Shown here: piece by piece, positions 38,120 to 49,925 of the stretch
How the letters are laid out: every line of letters begins with the position of its first letter
How positions within the stretch are numbered: the stretch's first letter is position 1
Assembly: GCA_032164295.1 (NCBI GenBank)
Contig: JAJHTX010000007.1
Location: 1,338,501-1,402,500 of the forward strand
Source: Inonotus obliquus
Taxonomy: Eukaryota > Basidiomycota > Agaricomycetes > Hymenochaetales > Hymenochaetaceae
Reading direction: 5' to 3'
Length of the DNA: 64,000 nucleotides
Made by a program: the position numbers and the translations under genes
The notes under the pieces: model-generated
Told to the model about the DNA's origin: nothing
The model's input: the letters and a program-made list of their open reading frames with translations, nothing else
The model's database searches: none

Positions 38120-39207
38120 GACCGGTAAAGGGTAATACTGGAGGCTACGATCAATATGGGCTTAATTCTGCGATCCTACCGCTTCTTCCAATTAACAATA
38201 CTTCTGCGATCCTACCGCTTCTTACTTCTCTTCGGACCACGGTACTTCTACCGTTCTATCTACGCCTGCCGTTCTAATGAAGTACAAGGCTTCTGCGATT
38301 CGACAAGGCTAAGATCGATTGAGAACTGGTCCTGCATGCATTTAGCCAGACTTCTGTGCCAATACCGAATCACCAATCCCTACACCCGTCTTCCATCATA
38401 GTACCGAACCACCAGACTTCGATACCGATGATACCGATACCGTACCGTCCACCCATCCTGATACCGACGCTTAATAGTCCACGTTTAGTCGATACTACAC
38501 CCTCGACGACCCATACCAAGGGAAAGGCTTACAAGCTACAATTGGTCTGTCATACGTTGCTGCGAAGAGTTGAATCATTGTTGAAGCTCCAGGTCTGACG
38601 GTCTGCCCTTCTGAACTGCCATGCATCGATACTGACAATACTGTTGTTAATACCAATGGCCCACTCCAGTACCGAAGTTTGTGACGTGTGCTAGGTCGAG
38701 ACCACACGCTCGGAGATCTACGTCGAGAGGAAGGTTGGAAAATGAATCAGGTCTGCCATATGCTGCTTCGATCTCGGAGGAGACCATTGATCCGACTCGG
38801 AGGTGAAGCTAAGCAATGCCCAGTCGAGTCAGGCAACGCGTACCGATCAATATCAAGGGGCACGAGCGATCTCATCGGTGCCCAGAGATGATCCCAGCAT
38901 ACTGATTGGAACTGAGTGATAGAGTACTCCAATGCCAAGGTTAGGTTGTACCGACATGTCAACATCGGAGCACGCCGTCCGATCGCTCGGTAGACGCCCA
39001 GACTGACGCTGCACAGATCATGATACCGGAACAAAGGTAAATCTGAATGATGCGCTTCTCCAGAGAAGAAGATGACAGGGCCATCGTCAGGAGCGCCCAT
39101 GCGGTAGCTTGAGACACGTCCTTACTTTAGCGCTGGTCGACGTCAGTACCGCCACCCTACCTCGGTATCACTCATCGTGAGTTTTCATTGGGTTCTTGTC
39201 TTGTCCT
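38120..39207 (+). mobile_element. CGGTA-rich repeat, module B copy 1
   Basis: Starts TAAAGGGTAATACTGGAGGC at about 38,124 and runs about 1.09 kb until an adjacent full copy begins at 39,210. It is dense in the CGGTA pentamer and its complement TACCG (e.g. 38,400-38,465). Direct homologue at 39,210-40,290 and inverted homologues at about 45,520-46,510 and 49,926-50,938. No protein domain is recognised. An open frame on the minus strand at 38,747-39,100 is also open in the 49,974-50,327 copy. Confidence 0.75.
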
Positions 39208-41610
39208 GCTAAAGGGTAATACTGGAGGCTACGATCGATATGGGCTTAATTCTGCGATTCTACCGCTTCTTCCAATTAACAAATACTTCTGCGATTCTAC
39301 CGCTTCTTACTTCTCTTTGGACCACGGTACTTCTGCCATCCTATCTATGCCTGCAGTTCCAACGAAGTACGAGGCTTCTGCAATAAGATCGATTGAGAAC
39401 TGGTCCTGCATGTGTTTAGCCAGACTTCTGCACCAATACCGATTCACCAATCCCTATGCCCGTCTTCCATCACAGTACCGAACCACCAGACTTCGATACT
39501 GATGATACCGATACCGTACCGTCCACCCATCCTGATACCGACACTTAATAGTCCATGTCTAGTCGATACTACACCCTCAACGGCCCATACCAGAGAGAAA
39601 GGCTCACAAGCTACGATCAGTCTGCCATACGTTGCTGCAAAGAGTTGGATCATTGTCGAAGCTCCAAGTCTGACGGTCTGCCCTTCTGAACCGCCATGCA
39701 TCGATACTGACAATACCGGTGTTGATACCGATGGTCCACTCTGGTACCGAAGTTCGTAACGTGTGCTAGGTCGAGACCACGCCCTCGGAGATCTACATCG
39801 AGAGGAAGGTTGGGAAATGAATCAGGTCCGCCATATGCTGCTTCGATCTCGGAGGAGACCATCGATCCGACTCGGAGGCGAAGCCAAGCAATGCCCAGTC
39901 GAGTCAGGCAACGCGTACCGATTGATATCGAGGGGCTCGAGTGATCTCATTGATGCCCAGGGACGATCCCAGTGTACTGATTGGTATCAAGCGATAGAGT
40001 ACTCTATTGCCAAGGTTAGGTTGTACCGACATGTCAACATCAGAGCACGCCGTCCGATCGATCGGTAGACGCCCAGACTGACGCTACACGGATCATGATA
40101 TCGGAACAAAGGTAAATCAGGATGACACGCTTCTCCGGAGAAGAAGACAACAGGGCCATCACCAGGAGCGCCCATGCGGTAGCTTGAGACATGTCCTTAT
40201 TTTAGCACTGGTCGACAGCAGTACCGCCACCCTACCTCGGTATCACTCGTCGTGAGTTTTCATTGGGTTCTTGTCTCGTCCCACCCTATTCTTAGCTACC
40301 CCCTAATAAAACTTCTTATTTATTCATTGTCTTATGTTTCCCCTGGTTATATTTTTACATTCATTTCGATCTTATGTTCCCCTTCTTGTACCGGATTGTG
40401 GTATGATTCGACTTGTAAAAACTCCCCATTTGGTATCTTGAATAGCTGCGGTATTATGGTATTTATAGCCTGCATGTTCTACCGTAGCAAACCAGCTAAT
40501 CTGAGAGGAACTTCCAGAGTGAAGGTCCGGGTTTTGCTCATCTCGTTCAAGTCCCCGTTCGTTTGTCTCATCTCGTAGTCGCCGGTATCGAAACCGGTAG
40601 TTGTTGATATCATCCTCGTTGTCCTCACCCCTCATCTCACTACTAGTCCTATCAGAAACTCATCCTCTACTCGTCTTCTCTACTGTTTCGTTCTCACTAC
40701 CGCGAATACCGAACAACAAACAACTCGGTATCGATCGTCTCCTGATACTTCATCTCTTGAGCGGTTACCTATAGCCCCCTGTACTCATCAATCCAGCCAG
40801 GCCCTACTATCTCTCTTGACGACCTGTCTGTGACAGTACGACTTAGTACCACCACGTACCGGCCCTCCCAACACACCTAAATTGTACCCCCCTCGTCTGG
40901 TACTTCTGATACCGGCCGCGTTCTCGCACATTCACCGCTCTATTCTTAGCTACCCTCTGTTAAAACTTCTTATTCATTCATCGTCTTATGTTTCCCCTAA
41001 TTATATTTTTACATTCATTTCGACCTTATGTTCCCCTTCTTGTACCGGATTGTGGTACGATTCGACTTGTAAAAACTCCTCATTTGATATCTTGAATGGC
41101 TACAGTATTATGGTATTTATAGCCTGCATGTTCTACTGTAGCAAACCAGCTAACCTGAGAGAAACTTCCAGAGTGAAGATCCGGGTTTTGCTCATCTCGT
41201 TCAAGTCCCCATTCGTTCGTCTCGTCTTGTAGTCGCTGGTATCGAAACCGGTAGTCATCGATATCATCTTCGTCGTCCTTGCCCCTCGTCTCACAACTAG
41301 CCCTATCAGAAACTCATCCTCTACTCGTCTTCTCTACTGCTTCGTTCTCACTACCGCAATACTGAATAACAAATGACTCGGTATCAATGGATTCGTCTCG
41401 GTATCGATCGTCTCCTGATTCTTCGTCTCTTGAGCGGTCACCTAGAGCCCCCCTGTACTCATCAATCCTGCCAGGCCCTACTATCTCTCTTGATGACTTG
41501 TCTGTGACAGTACGACTTAGTACCGCCACGAACCGACCCTCCCAATGCACCTAAATTGTACCCCCCTCGTCCAGTATTTCTGATACCGGCCGCATTCTCG
41601 CACATTCACC
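39208..41610 (+). mobile_element. CGGTA-rich repeat, full-length B+C element, copy 2
   Basis: Longest copy of the family. It begins TAAAGGGTAATACTGGAGGC at 39,210, passes through module B, then TTTTCATTGGGTTCTTGTCT (about 40,256) into module C, and ends TGATACCGGCCGCATTCTCG followed by CACATTCA at 41,610. Module C is present twice in tandem. Relative to the inverted copy at 44,793-46,512 it is longer by about one C unit. No transposase, reverse transcriptase or other domain is found in any frame. Confidence 0.75.
40285..41610 (+). repeat. Tandem duplication of module C (about 0.65 kb per unit)
   Basis: Unit 1 (about 40,285-40,938) and unit 2 (about 40,939-41,610) both begin at CTATTCTTAGCTACCC and both end at GATACCGGCCGC followed by TTCTCGCACATTCA. 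They align throughout with scattered substitutions and a small insertion near 41,385. Confidence 0.75.
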
Positions 41611-41760
41611 AGTATTTTCCTGTAGATAGTCTGACTCATTTGTACCCTGTCTCACTATTCTTCTTATCACCACCATCCCTTAGGTATTTACTCACTGTTT
41701 GTACTAACTTAAATATATCTTCTTACTACCACCATCCCTTAGCTTGCATGCTTATTGGTA
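41611..41760 (+). repeat. LTR 3' fragment
   Basis: Contains TAGATAGTCTGACTCATTTG, TACCCTGTCTCACTATTCTT and CACCATCCCTTAG. The same blocks occur in the same order in the reverse complement of about 57,050-57,130, the promoter-proximal half of the minus-strand gypsy LTR. Confidence 0.6.
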
Positions 41761-41835
41761 GACTGTGATCAAAGGAGAGCTGGCCTCTGTTGTCCTGTAC
41801 ATGTCTATCCTTCTCTCCTTCTCTACCTATCAACT

Positions 41836-42150
41836 ATGGTTAGATTTGCTGACTCTAAGACAAAGCAGAAGAGAAAGGAATGCAAAAAACTTAAAGAAAA
41901 CATTGAAAAAACAGTCAAAACATATAAAGTGGAGCTTGCACAGTCTAGTGGTGGTCTCAGGTTATGCAAAGTTACTAGCATGTTTAAGGGAGTGATAGCT
42001 GGGATATTAAACAGGGCACAAGGGAGACAGTCTATTCAAGAGTTTAATACTACAAAGTATAAACTTTCTAAAGAGGATAAGAAACAATTAATAGCACTTC
42101 TCCAGCTCTCCTTTGATCACAGTCTACCATTTACACAAGATGTCATTTAA
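41836..42150 (+). pseudogene. pogo/Tigger-like transposase, N-terminal relic
   Basis: Open frame of 104 residues: lysine-rich N terminus MVRFADSKTKQKRKECKK, then ...NRAQGRQSIQEFNTTKYKLS and EDKKQLIALLQLSFDHSLPF. The spacing of the basic helix-turn-helix, the Q-x-x-F/N-x-x-x-x-LS turn and the final helix resembles the CENP-B/Tc5-type DNA-binding half of pogo transposases. The family call is by general resemblance only. The catalytic half is missing; 43 bp after the stop the sequence is cut by the module A repeat. Confidence 0.45.
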
Positions 42151-42192
42151 AAGACAGCAAATACACTGCTTTTTTTTTTTAAAAATGTATTT

Positions 42193-43482
42193 ATTACGCG
42201 CTAAATGTGCGAGATCGCGTCCGGTACCGAAATACCGAGACGAGGGGTGTATGGTTTTAAGTGGGGGAGGGCCAAATGAGGCAGTACTTATCCAGTACGC
42301 TCACGGTACTTGTTGTCTGTAGAAGGGGGATGTAAAGGGAGTCAAAGGAATAATAAAAAGAAGTGCTGGACCAGCTGGACATGGGGGGGGAATGTGTTCT
42401 TGTCCGGAATCGAGAGGGTCGGTACCGTGGGAAAAACGTCGGTACAGGTCGGTACTTGAACGAATGGGATCGGTATGTGCAGAAACGTTGTAAAACAAAA
42501 GCTCAGTACAGAAACGAAAGGTGGACGTGCTGAATACGAAGGATAACAAAACGTCGGTACCGTGGGAAAAATGTCGGTACAGGTCGGTACTGCAAGGAAA
42601 CTGCTAGCACGGGGTGGTATAGCAAGAAACAGACTGGAGGAGACTGGTGGCTGAGAGTGTTGACTGGACCGGGAAGCAAACCTGAGCCCTCACACGGGAG
42701 GCTAACTCTGAAGGTTCACTTGAGACGGAACTGGGATGGGACTGGGACGAAGCTTGAGATGAGACTGAGATGGAACTGAGAAGGGGGTGAGGAAACCCGA
42801 GCCCTCACGTTAGAGGCTAGCTCCTAAGATTACCTGGAGAGCTACTACGTACAGGAGGAGATATTTATACTACTGTACCGTAGTTAGCTCATAAGTCCAA
42901 AAGGAGAAAGTAAAAAGGAAGATCAAAACAAGAAAAAATATCATAAGAAGAATGAATACAGTAGCGCCATCAGGGGGACAACAAGAAAGGGTTAGGGAGG
43001 ACAAGATACCAATGAAAACATAGCATATAGTACCCCTGGATGAAAAGTCCTCAGGACAAGAGATTTGAGCCCCTGCCAATTGATACCGACGCGTTCCTGG
43101 TGGTACCGGACCTGAAAACCTTAACGGATACTGACCCTGAGCTTTCCCAAAGAACCGGCATGCATAGTCCAACCATCAGGAATGAATACCAGAGAGGGAG
43201 ATGTCCGATCTCTGTCATGAGAGCATGTCAAATTGTCAATTTGTCTCGGTACCGGGTTTCTCGGCACTCGGTACTCTCGGTATTCTCGGTACCGGGTTTC
43301 TTGGCGCTCGGTACCGGTACTCTCGGCATTCGGTACTTCGAGAAATGGGACTGACGGTTTCTCTGGGTGTGCTGGTGGATACTGGAAGATGTAGATGGGA
43401 CTGTACCGTAGCATGGGGTAAGCGTAGAATGGGATACCAGGCTTGATACCGAGCTCAGCTGCACGTAGTTCTCTTCAGCGTG
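42193..43482 (+). mobile_element. CGGTA-rich repeat, module A copy 1
   Basis: About 1.29 kb, from TAAATGTGCGAGATCGCG to ...GCACGTAGTTCTCTTCA. It aligns end to end with 48,564-49,925. Its first 120 bp also align, with many changes, to the reverse complement of the end of module C (shared TGTGCGAG, CCGGTA, GACGAGGGG). Two 37-bp sub-repeats lie at 42,419-42,455 and 42,553-42,590. A hot spot of CGGTA units lies at 43,245-43,335. No protein domain is recognised. Confidence 0.75.
42419..42590 (+). repeat. Two 37-bp sub-repeats in module A copy 1
   Basis: Units at 42,419-42,455 and 42,553-42,590 read TCGGTACCGTGGGAAAAA, then a variable C or T, GTCGGTACAGGTCGGTAC. Each unit contains one CGGTACCG palindrome and two more CGGTA pentamers. 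Confidence 0.85.
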
Positions 43483-43875
43483 TCAGTAATTCTAGTTACA
43501 AGTGCGCGGCAGACAAAATCTACGTGGTGGTGTGAACTCTAAGAGTGGTGATGTAAGAAAAGCAGAGAAAAAGGTAGTAGTATGGTGCTCTAAAGAAAGG
43601 ACTAAAGGGCGCGACACTGGGGAGGTAGGGGAATTAGAAAGGGTTAACAGAAACTATTTTTGAATGTATATACTGTAGACTTAGGTAGGCCTAATAAAGT
43701 TATTTACGAAAAATTGCCCGTTTCGGACATGTTTGTTTAGGGCCGGTCATAATCATATAAACATACGACTTAGCAGAAAATTGGAAAGTAAGAAAATAAG
43801 GGAAACAGGTAAGATAGGAGTGTGGAGGGAATAGTATTAACGGGGGGGAGGGAAACATAACCGAGTCATAAACAA
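43483..43875. other. Unassigned sequence at the 3' side of the non-LTR element
   Basis: About 390 bp without a recognisable gene. The part nearest 43,875 is probably the 3' untranslated tail of the minus-strand non-LTR element. I see no poly(A) or simple terminal repeat to mark its end. Confidence 0.4.
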
Positions 43876-44792
43876 TTAAGAATCTGACCTTGTGAGTTGC
43901 CGTGCCCATTCCAGAGGCGTCTCCGCCTCTGGTCCCAGTTCCTCTTGAGTGTAGTTGCGTGCGATCCCTAAGTCTATGTGGTCGTCGCGAGTGTCCAGGC
44001 CCTCTTCTTCCATCCGCGTGTACGCCGAGGCTATAGCCTCAGCGGAGGCTCGTTCCGTGATGAAGAAAGGTGTGGTTTCCTTCAGCCAGTCCGCAAGGGG
44101 TCCGAGGTTTCTATCCTCGGCCCATTCGGTGTAGTGTGCAGGCGGACGCGTGGTGGCCGGCCAGTTTAGCATCCTAGCCAGGACCTCGCATCCGCCGAGT
44201 ATGTGTGCTGGGGATTGTACTGGCCATGGGGGGTGGTTGTGCCAGCGACAATGGATGGTAATGCCGCGTTATAGGCGATACTCTCTGGGGAGCCGCTTGA
44301 AGAAGCCGCCAAACGGGCCTGCGTTGCATAGTACTTGGGCGACGCGCGCAATGTCCTTTCGGCGCCGGGCAAGCTTCAGTAGTTTTCTGGGTTTCCTCGA
44401 GGCAGGGCCATTGATGCCGAGGTACTGTGGTCTGTTGTCTGTGGAACGGCTGATCTCGCCGTTCCAGGAGGATAGGAGTTTGTCAACTGCCTTCTCTAGC
44501 AGAGCGGCAGTGGAGGGGAGTTTGCTCGTTGGGGGGAGGTTCGCCACTTCCTTTGCCAACCTATCTGCCAACTCACTGCCGCTGATGCCCGCGTGGCCGG
44601 GGCACCAGTGGAAGTGGATATGCACGGTTGGTAAGGCGTCGAGCAGGGTCTGAGTTCCCTTCCTCCATTCCTGGAGTCGGTGCGCGCCTGGCGCGCTTTG
44701 CCATTTCTCGAGGAGGTTGAGGGCCGGTAGTGAGTCTGAGAGGAAGTGTATTTCCCTCGGGGGTGTGTCTGATGTGGGGAGGTGGCACGCTG
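43876..44792 (-). pseudogene. Non-LTR retrotransposon 1, C-terminal half of RNase H and tail
   Basis: Continues the element at 46,513-48,563. On the minus strand the frame reads REIHFLSDS (RNase H strand with the catalytic Asp), then HIHFHWCPGHAGISGSELAD (the CPGHxGxxGNExAD-like motif) and a basic tail; it ends at a stop at 43,876. Near 44,264 a TAA interrupts where the second element in this window has CAA-like sense (L-Q-x-S-I-T), so this is a C-to-T stop. Separated from its N-terminal half by a 1.72-kb CGGTA-rich insertion. Confidence 0.8.
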
Positions 44793-46512
44793 AATGTGCG
44801 AGTACGCGGCCGGTATCAGAAGTACCGGACGAGGGGGGTACAATTTAGATGCGTTGGGAGGGCCGGTACGTGGCGGTACTAAGCCGTACAGTCACAGACA
44901 AGTCGTCGAGAGAGAATAGTAGGGCCTGGCTGGATTGATGAGTACAGGAGGCTATAGGTGACCGCTCAAGAGGAGAGGTATCAGGAGACGATCAATACCG
45001 AGACGGATCCGTCGATACCGAGTCGTCTGGTGTCCGGTATTACGGTAGAGAGAACGAAGCAGTAGAGAAGGCGAGCTGAGGAGGTGTTTCTGATGGGACT
45101 GGTCGTGAGACGAGAGACGAGGGCGACGAAGACGAGAACAATGACTACCGGTATCGATACCGGTGACTACGAGACGAGACAAACGAACGGGGACTTGAAC
45201 GAGATGAGCAAAACCCGGACCTTCACTCTGGAAGTTCCTCTCAGATTAGCTGGTTTGCTACAGTAGAACATGCAGGCTATAAATACCATAATACCGTAGC
45301 CATTCAAGATACCAAATGGAGGGTTTTTACAAGTCAAATCGTACCGTAATCCGGTACAAGAAATGGAACATAAAGTCGAATTGAATGTAAAATTACAATC
45401 AGGGGAAACATAAGATGATGAATGAATAAGAAGTTTTATCAGGGGATAGCTAAGAATAGGGTGGGACGAGACAAGAACCCAATGAAAACTCACGACGAGT
45501 GATACCGAGGTAGGGCGGCGATACCGACGTCGACCAGCACTAAATTAAGGACGTGTCTCAAGCTACCGCATGGGCGCTCCTGGCGATGTCCCTGTCGTAG
45601 AAGAAGCACGTCATCCTGATTTACCTTTGTTCCGGTATCATGATCCGTGCGGCATCAGTCTGGGCGTCTACCGGTCGATCGGACGGCGTGCTCCGATGTT
45701 GACGTGTCGGTACAACCCAACCTTGGCAATGGGGTACTCTACCGTTCGGTACCAATCAGTACCCTGGGATCGTCCCTGAGCATCGCTCTAGCCCCTCGAT
45801 ATCGACCGGTACGCGTCGCCTGACTCGACTGGGCATTGCTTGGCTTCCCCTCCGAGTTGGATCGATGGCCTCCTCCGAGATCGAAGCAGCGTACGGCGGA
45901 CTTGATTCATTTCCCAACCTTCCTCTCAACGTAGATCTCCGATGGCGTGGTCTCGACCTAGCACACGTAACGAACTCCGGTACCGGAGCGGACCATCGGT
46001 ATCAACACCGGTATCGTCGGTATCGATGCATGGCGGTTTGGAAGGGCATACCGTCGGACTTGGAGCTTCGACCATGATCCAACTCTTCGCAGCAATGTAT
46101 GGCAGACCGATTGCAGCTTTGTGAGCCTTTTCCTCTGGTATGGGCTGTCGAGGGCGTAGTATCGACTAGACGTGGAGTATTAAGCGTCGGTATCAGGATG
46201 GGTGGACGGTACGGTATCGGTATAATCGGTATCGAAGTCTGGTGGTTCGGTACTATGATGGAAGACGGGCGTAGGGATTGGTGATTCGGTATTGGCACAG
46301 AAGTGGACCAGTTCTCAATCGTTCTTAGCCTTGTCGAATCGCAGAAGCCTCGTACTTTGTTGGAACCGCAGGCGTAGATAGGACGGCAGAAGTACCGTGG
46401 TCCGAAGAGAAATAAGAAGTGGTAGAATCGCAGAAGTATTGTTAATTGGAAGAAGCGGTAGAATCGCAGAATTAAGCCCATATCGATTGTAGTCTCCGGT
46501 ATTACTCTTTAG
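44793..46512 (-). mobile_element. CGGTA-rich repeat, inverted C+B copy 3, inserted in RNase H
   Basis: About 1.72 kb. On the plus strand it begins AATGTGCGAGTACGCGGCCG and ends ...CCGGTATTACTCTTTAG. It matches the full-length element at 39,208-41,610 in reverse orientation but with a single C unit. It is flanked by the exact 5-bp direct repeat CGCTG (44,788-44,792 and 46,513-46,517). Taking one CGCTG plus the insert out reconnects APTW-T-A to CHLPTSDTPPREIHFLSD in frame, as in the second non-LTR element. Terminal dinucleotides are not cleanly TG/CA, so the class (solo LTR or TIR element) is open. Confidence 0.75.
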
Positions 46513-48563
46513 CGCTGTCCAGGTTGGCGCAGTTGCCAGCGCCATGATCTCGCAGTCTGTGGCTGTGGTTAGAGCGGCTGCCGCCATCTTTCTTGTGGCG
46601 ATGGTGCTGCCGTCGTAAAGGATGACTGAGGAGGCGCCCGCTTTGCGGCGCACCTGTGTTGCTTTCACTGAGCCGTCCGTGAAGACTAGCAGGCGGCTAG
46701 TGTCACCGGACAGATCCAACGCCGCTTGGATGTATTCCTGGCGCGTGTCGGAGTCTGTCGGTGTGGGTGGGGTGTGGAAGTGTACTCGTCCTTCGGAGAA
46801 GGCCAGGGGTTCTTCCCAGGGGGCATGCGTGTACGCGGGAACTGGTTGGGCATTCGGCACTCAGTCTCTAAAAGAAAAGGAAATTACACTATTTCTATTA
46901 CCTATATGTTTTTTACGAAGAGCGGAAAGTGGCCTTAGCCCATGGTTATGTGGTGTACGGTAGTGTCTGAGGGCAGCTTTAGTTTTCAAGAGTTCTAGAG
47001 AAAATTTAAGGGGAGGGAGAGAAATAAGGAAATTTGTAGTTATACTGTTCGCGCCGCGGTAGACCCCAAGGATCCACCTCGCGGCGCTGTCTTGTACTTT
47101 CTGGAGGGAGGCGACAATCGTCTTTTGACGACTGCCATGGTACCATACCGTTGATCCCCAGATGAGGATGGATTGTACGCAGGCGATGTATAGCCTGCGG
47201 AGTAGTTCAGGGGACATCCCCCTCTGGGTGTTGGCGATGAGGCGCATGGCAGCTAGGGTGGAGAAGGCTTTGGCCTTCATTCTCTCTGTATGTTCCCTGA
47301 AGTTGAGGTGCGGGTCGAACCAGATGCCGAGCCAGCGCATGGGGTATTGGGGCTTGACCATTGCATCCTCCAGTGTGACGACTAAGTCGGCCCCGTCTGG
47401 AGTGATGTCCCGTTGTCGCCTGAAGTGGATGATGTCTGACTTCTCCGCCTCAATGTCCATGTTGCGGCTGCGGAGTCTGTCTCGGAGGAGTTTGCATGCC
47501 TTCGCCAGTACACGGCAGTTTTCGGCGTAGTCACTAGACCAGGTTACCAGTAGGTGGTCGTCTACGTACGCTATGATTTCCGTCCTTGCGACTCGACGTG
47601 CGGCTTCTAGGGCTTCTCTGGCGTAGATGGTGGCTAGGATGGGGGAGATGGGGGAGCCTTGTGGTGTTCCTACATCGGGTTTGGGCTGGGGGTCAAGGGT
47701 GATGCCGTCGAAAGATAGGGCTACTTCCCTCTTCGTCATGAAGGAGTAGATCCATGTGTTCGTGTCCGTCGGGCAGCCTAGGGAGTCCAGGGTTTCCCTC
47801 AGCTTGGTGGGTTCGACCTTGTCGAAGAAACCTTGAATGTCGACCGCTAGGGCCGAGCACTTCAGGTTCCTTCTCCATGCCGTCTCCACTAGGTTAGTTA
47901 GTGAGAGCGCCGCGTCGTGAACGGCATGGCCCTGGCGTCCGCCGAATTGATTCGGTGGTAGCCATTTCTCTGTGTTCGCCAGGAATTGCAGACGGTTAGC
48001 TATCATCTTCTCCATGATTTTACCGAGCGTCTCCTCCAGTGTGATTGGTCTGTAGGACCTTGGCGCAAAAGGATCCTTCTTGTTGGGTTTGCGAATCATT
48101 ACTACCTTCGCCGCCCGCCATGTTTTCGGGTGGTGCCCTAGATGCAAGCAGTCGTTGAAGAGTGAGAGAAACTCGTTAGGCAGTTCCGCCAGCAGCCACT
48201 TGAGTGGGCGGTAGCCTATTTCTGAGAGGCCAGGAGCGGAGAGGTTGGACGTGTGTCGTATTGCGTCCATCATCTCCTTCCTAGTGAAGGGGTGTGACCA
48301 CCGCTCGCTGTTGTTGTCGCGGGTGTTGGTTGGAGGTGGGGGGTCCGCTTGTGTGGGTGGGAAGTAGGTCAGGCGGAACAGTTCACCTTTCTCCATGTCT
48401 GTTCGTGTGAAGCCGTCCCTGGTCCTGAGCGACGGTATTGGCATGGGGCGGATGCCCCTGCCTACCTTCGCCCAGTTCCAAACGTTGTATTGGTTAGCAT
48501 TAGAGACTTTTTCTTCGTAGAACTCCCTTTTTGCCTTCCGAATCGAGGCGTTCAGGCCGGCGG
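46513..48563 (-). pseudogene. Non-LTR retrotransposon 1, reverse transcriptase and start of RNase H
   Basis: The minus-strand frame (48,563-46,861) is open for about 565 codons. RT motifs in order: NKKDPFAPRSYRPITLEETL, NQFGGRQGHAVHDAALSL, ALAVDIQGFFDKV (catalytic Asp), GTPQGSPISPILATIYA, EIIAYVDDHLLV (YVDD core) and PMRWLGIWFDPHLNF. A TGA at 46,858-46,860 (probably an altered CGA) precedes the RNase H start LLVFTDGSVKATQVR and ATDCEIMALATAPTW. With the EN domain found in its relative at 59-63.5 kb, the layout fits the Tad/I-like fungal LINEs. The N-terminal endonuclease part is missing: the 5' side is cut at 48,563 by a CGGTA-rich repeat. Confidence 0.9.
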
Positions 48564-49925
48564 TAAATGTGCGAGATCGCATCCGGTACCGGAGGTACCG
48601 AGACGAGGGGTGTATGGTTTTAAGTGGGGGAGGGCTAATACGTGCCGGTACTTAACCAGTACGGTCACGGTACTTATTGTCTATGAAAAGGGGGAGTGAA
48701 TGGATGGGCCAGAAGTGAAGAGTATGTGTTTCTGGTATGAAAAGGACAGTTTAGAACATGGGAAAAACTTCGGTACAGGTCGGTATGAGAGAGAACGTAG
48801 CAAAACAATAGTCTAATACCATGGGAAAAACCTTGGTACAGGTCGGTACAGAAAGAAAGGGGTCGGTACCGTGGAAAAAATGTCGGTACAGGTCGGTACT
48901 TGAATGAACGGGTTCGGTATGTGCAGAAACGTTGTAAAACAAAAGCTCAGTACAGAAATGAAAGGTGGATGTGCAGAATACAAAGGATAACAAAACGTCG
49001 GTACCGTGGGAAAAACGTCGGTACAGGTCGGTACTGCAGGAAAACAGCTAGCACGGGATGGTATAGCAAGGGACTGAATGAGGTTGACTGGTGGCTGAAG
49101 GTGTCGACTGGACTGGGAAGCAAACCTGAGCCCTCACACGGGAGGCTAACTCCGAAGGTTCACTTGAGACGGAACTGGGATGGGACTGGGATGGAAATCG
49201 AGACGAGACTGAGACAGAACAGAGAAGGGGGTGAGGAAACCCGAGCCCTCACGCTAGAGGCTAGCTCCTAAGATTACCTGGAGAGCTACTACGCACAGGA
49301 GGAGATATTTATACTACTGTACCGTAGTTAGCTCATAAATCCAAAAGGGGAAAGTAAAAAGGAAGATCAAAACAAAGAAAAATGTCATAAGAAGAATGAA
49401 TACAATATAGCCATCAGGGGGACAACAAGAAAGGGTTAGAAAGGACAAGATACCAATGAAAACGTAGCATATAGTACCCCTGGATAAAAAGTCCTCAGAA
49501 CAAGAGATTTGAACCCCTGCTAATTGATACCGATGCATTTCTGGTACTACCGGACCTGAAAACCTTAATGGATACTGACCCTGAGCTTCCCCAAAGAACC
49601 GGCATGCATAGTCCAACCATCAGGAATGAATACCAGAGAGGGAGACGTCCGATCCATATCATGAGAGCATGTCGAATTGTCAATTTGTCTCGGTACCGGG
49701 TTTCTCGGCACTCGGTACTCTCGGTATTCTCGGTACCAGGTTTCTTGGCGCTCGGTACCGGTACTCTCGGCGTTCGGTATCTTGAGAAATGGGACCAACG
49801 GTTTCTCTAGGTGTGCTGGAGGATACTGGAAGGTGTAGATAGGACCGTACCATAGCATGGGGTAAGCATAGAATGGGATACCGGGCTTGATACCGAGCTC
49901 AGCTGCACGTAGTTCTCTTCAGCGG
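48564..49925 (+). mobile_element. CGGTA-rich repeat, module A copy 2
   Basis: About 1.36 kb, aligned to 42,193-43,482 over its whole length, from TAAATGTGCGAGATCGC to GCACGTAGTTCTCTTCAGCG. Unlike copy 1 it runs straight into an inverted module B. It has four 37-bp sub-repeats, where copy 1 has two. Between 49,688 and 49,785 I count seven CGGTAY units in about 100 bp. Confidence 0.75.
48757..49035 (+). repeat. Four 37-bp sub-repeats in module A copy 2
   Basis: Units at about 48,757-48,785 (partial), 48,817-48,850, 48,862-48,899 and 48,997-49,035 share GGGAAAAA-NN-TCGGTACAGGTCGGTA. The last two are nearly identical to the two units of copy 1; the first two are the extra, more diverged ones. 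Confidence 0.8.

Noticed and set aside
40252..41232. Module C frames as a genuine hydrophobic protein gene
   Set aside because: Not claimed as a gene: no known domain, the homologous segment in module A is read in another frame, and differences between copies do not look constrained. Kept only as a finding to test.
43876..48563. LINE 1 as an intact, autonomous element
   Set aside because: It lacks the endonuclease half, has stops at 46,858 and 44,264, and its RNase H is split by a 1.72-kb insertion.
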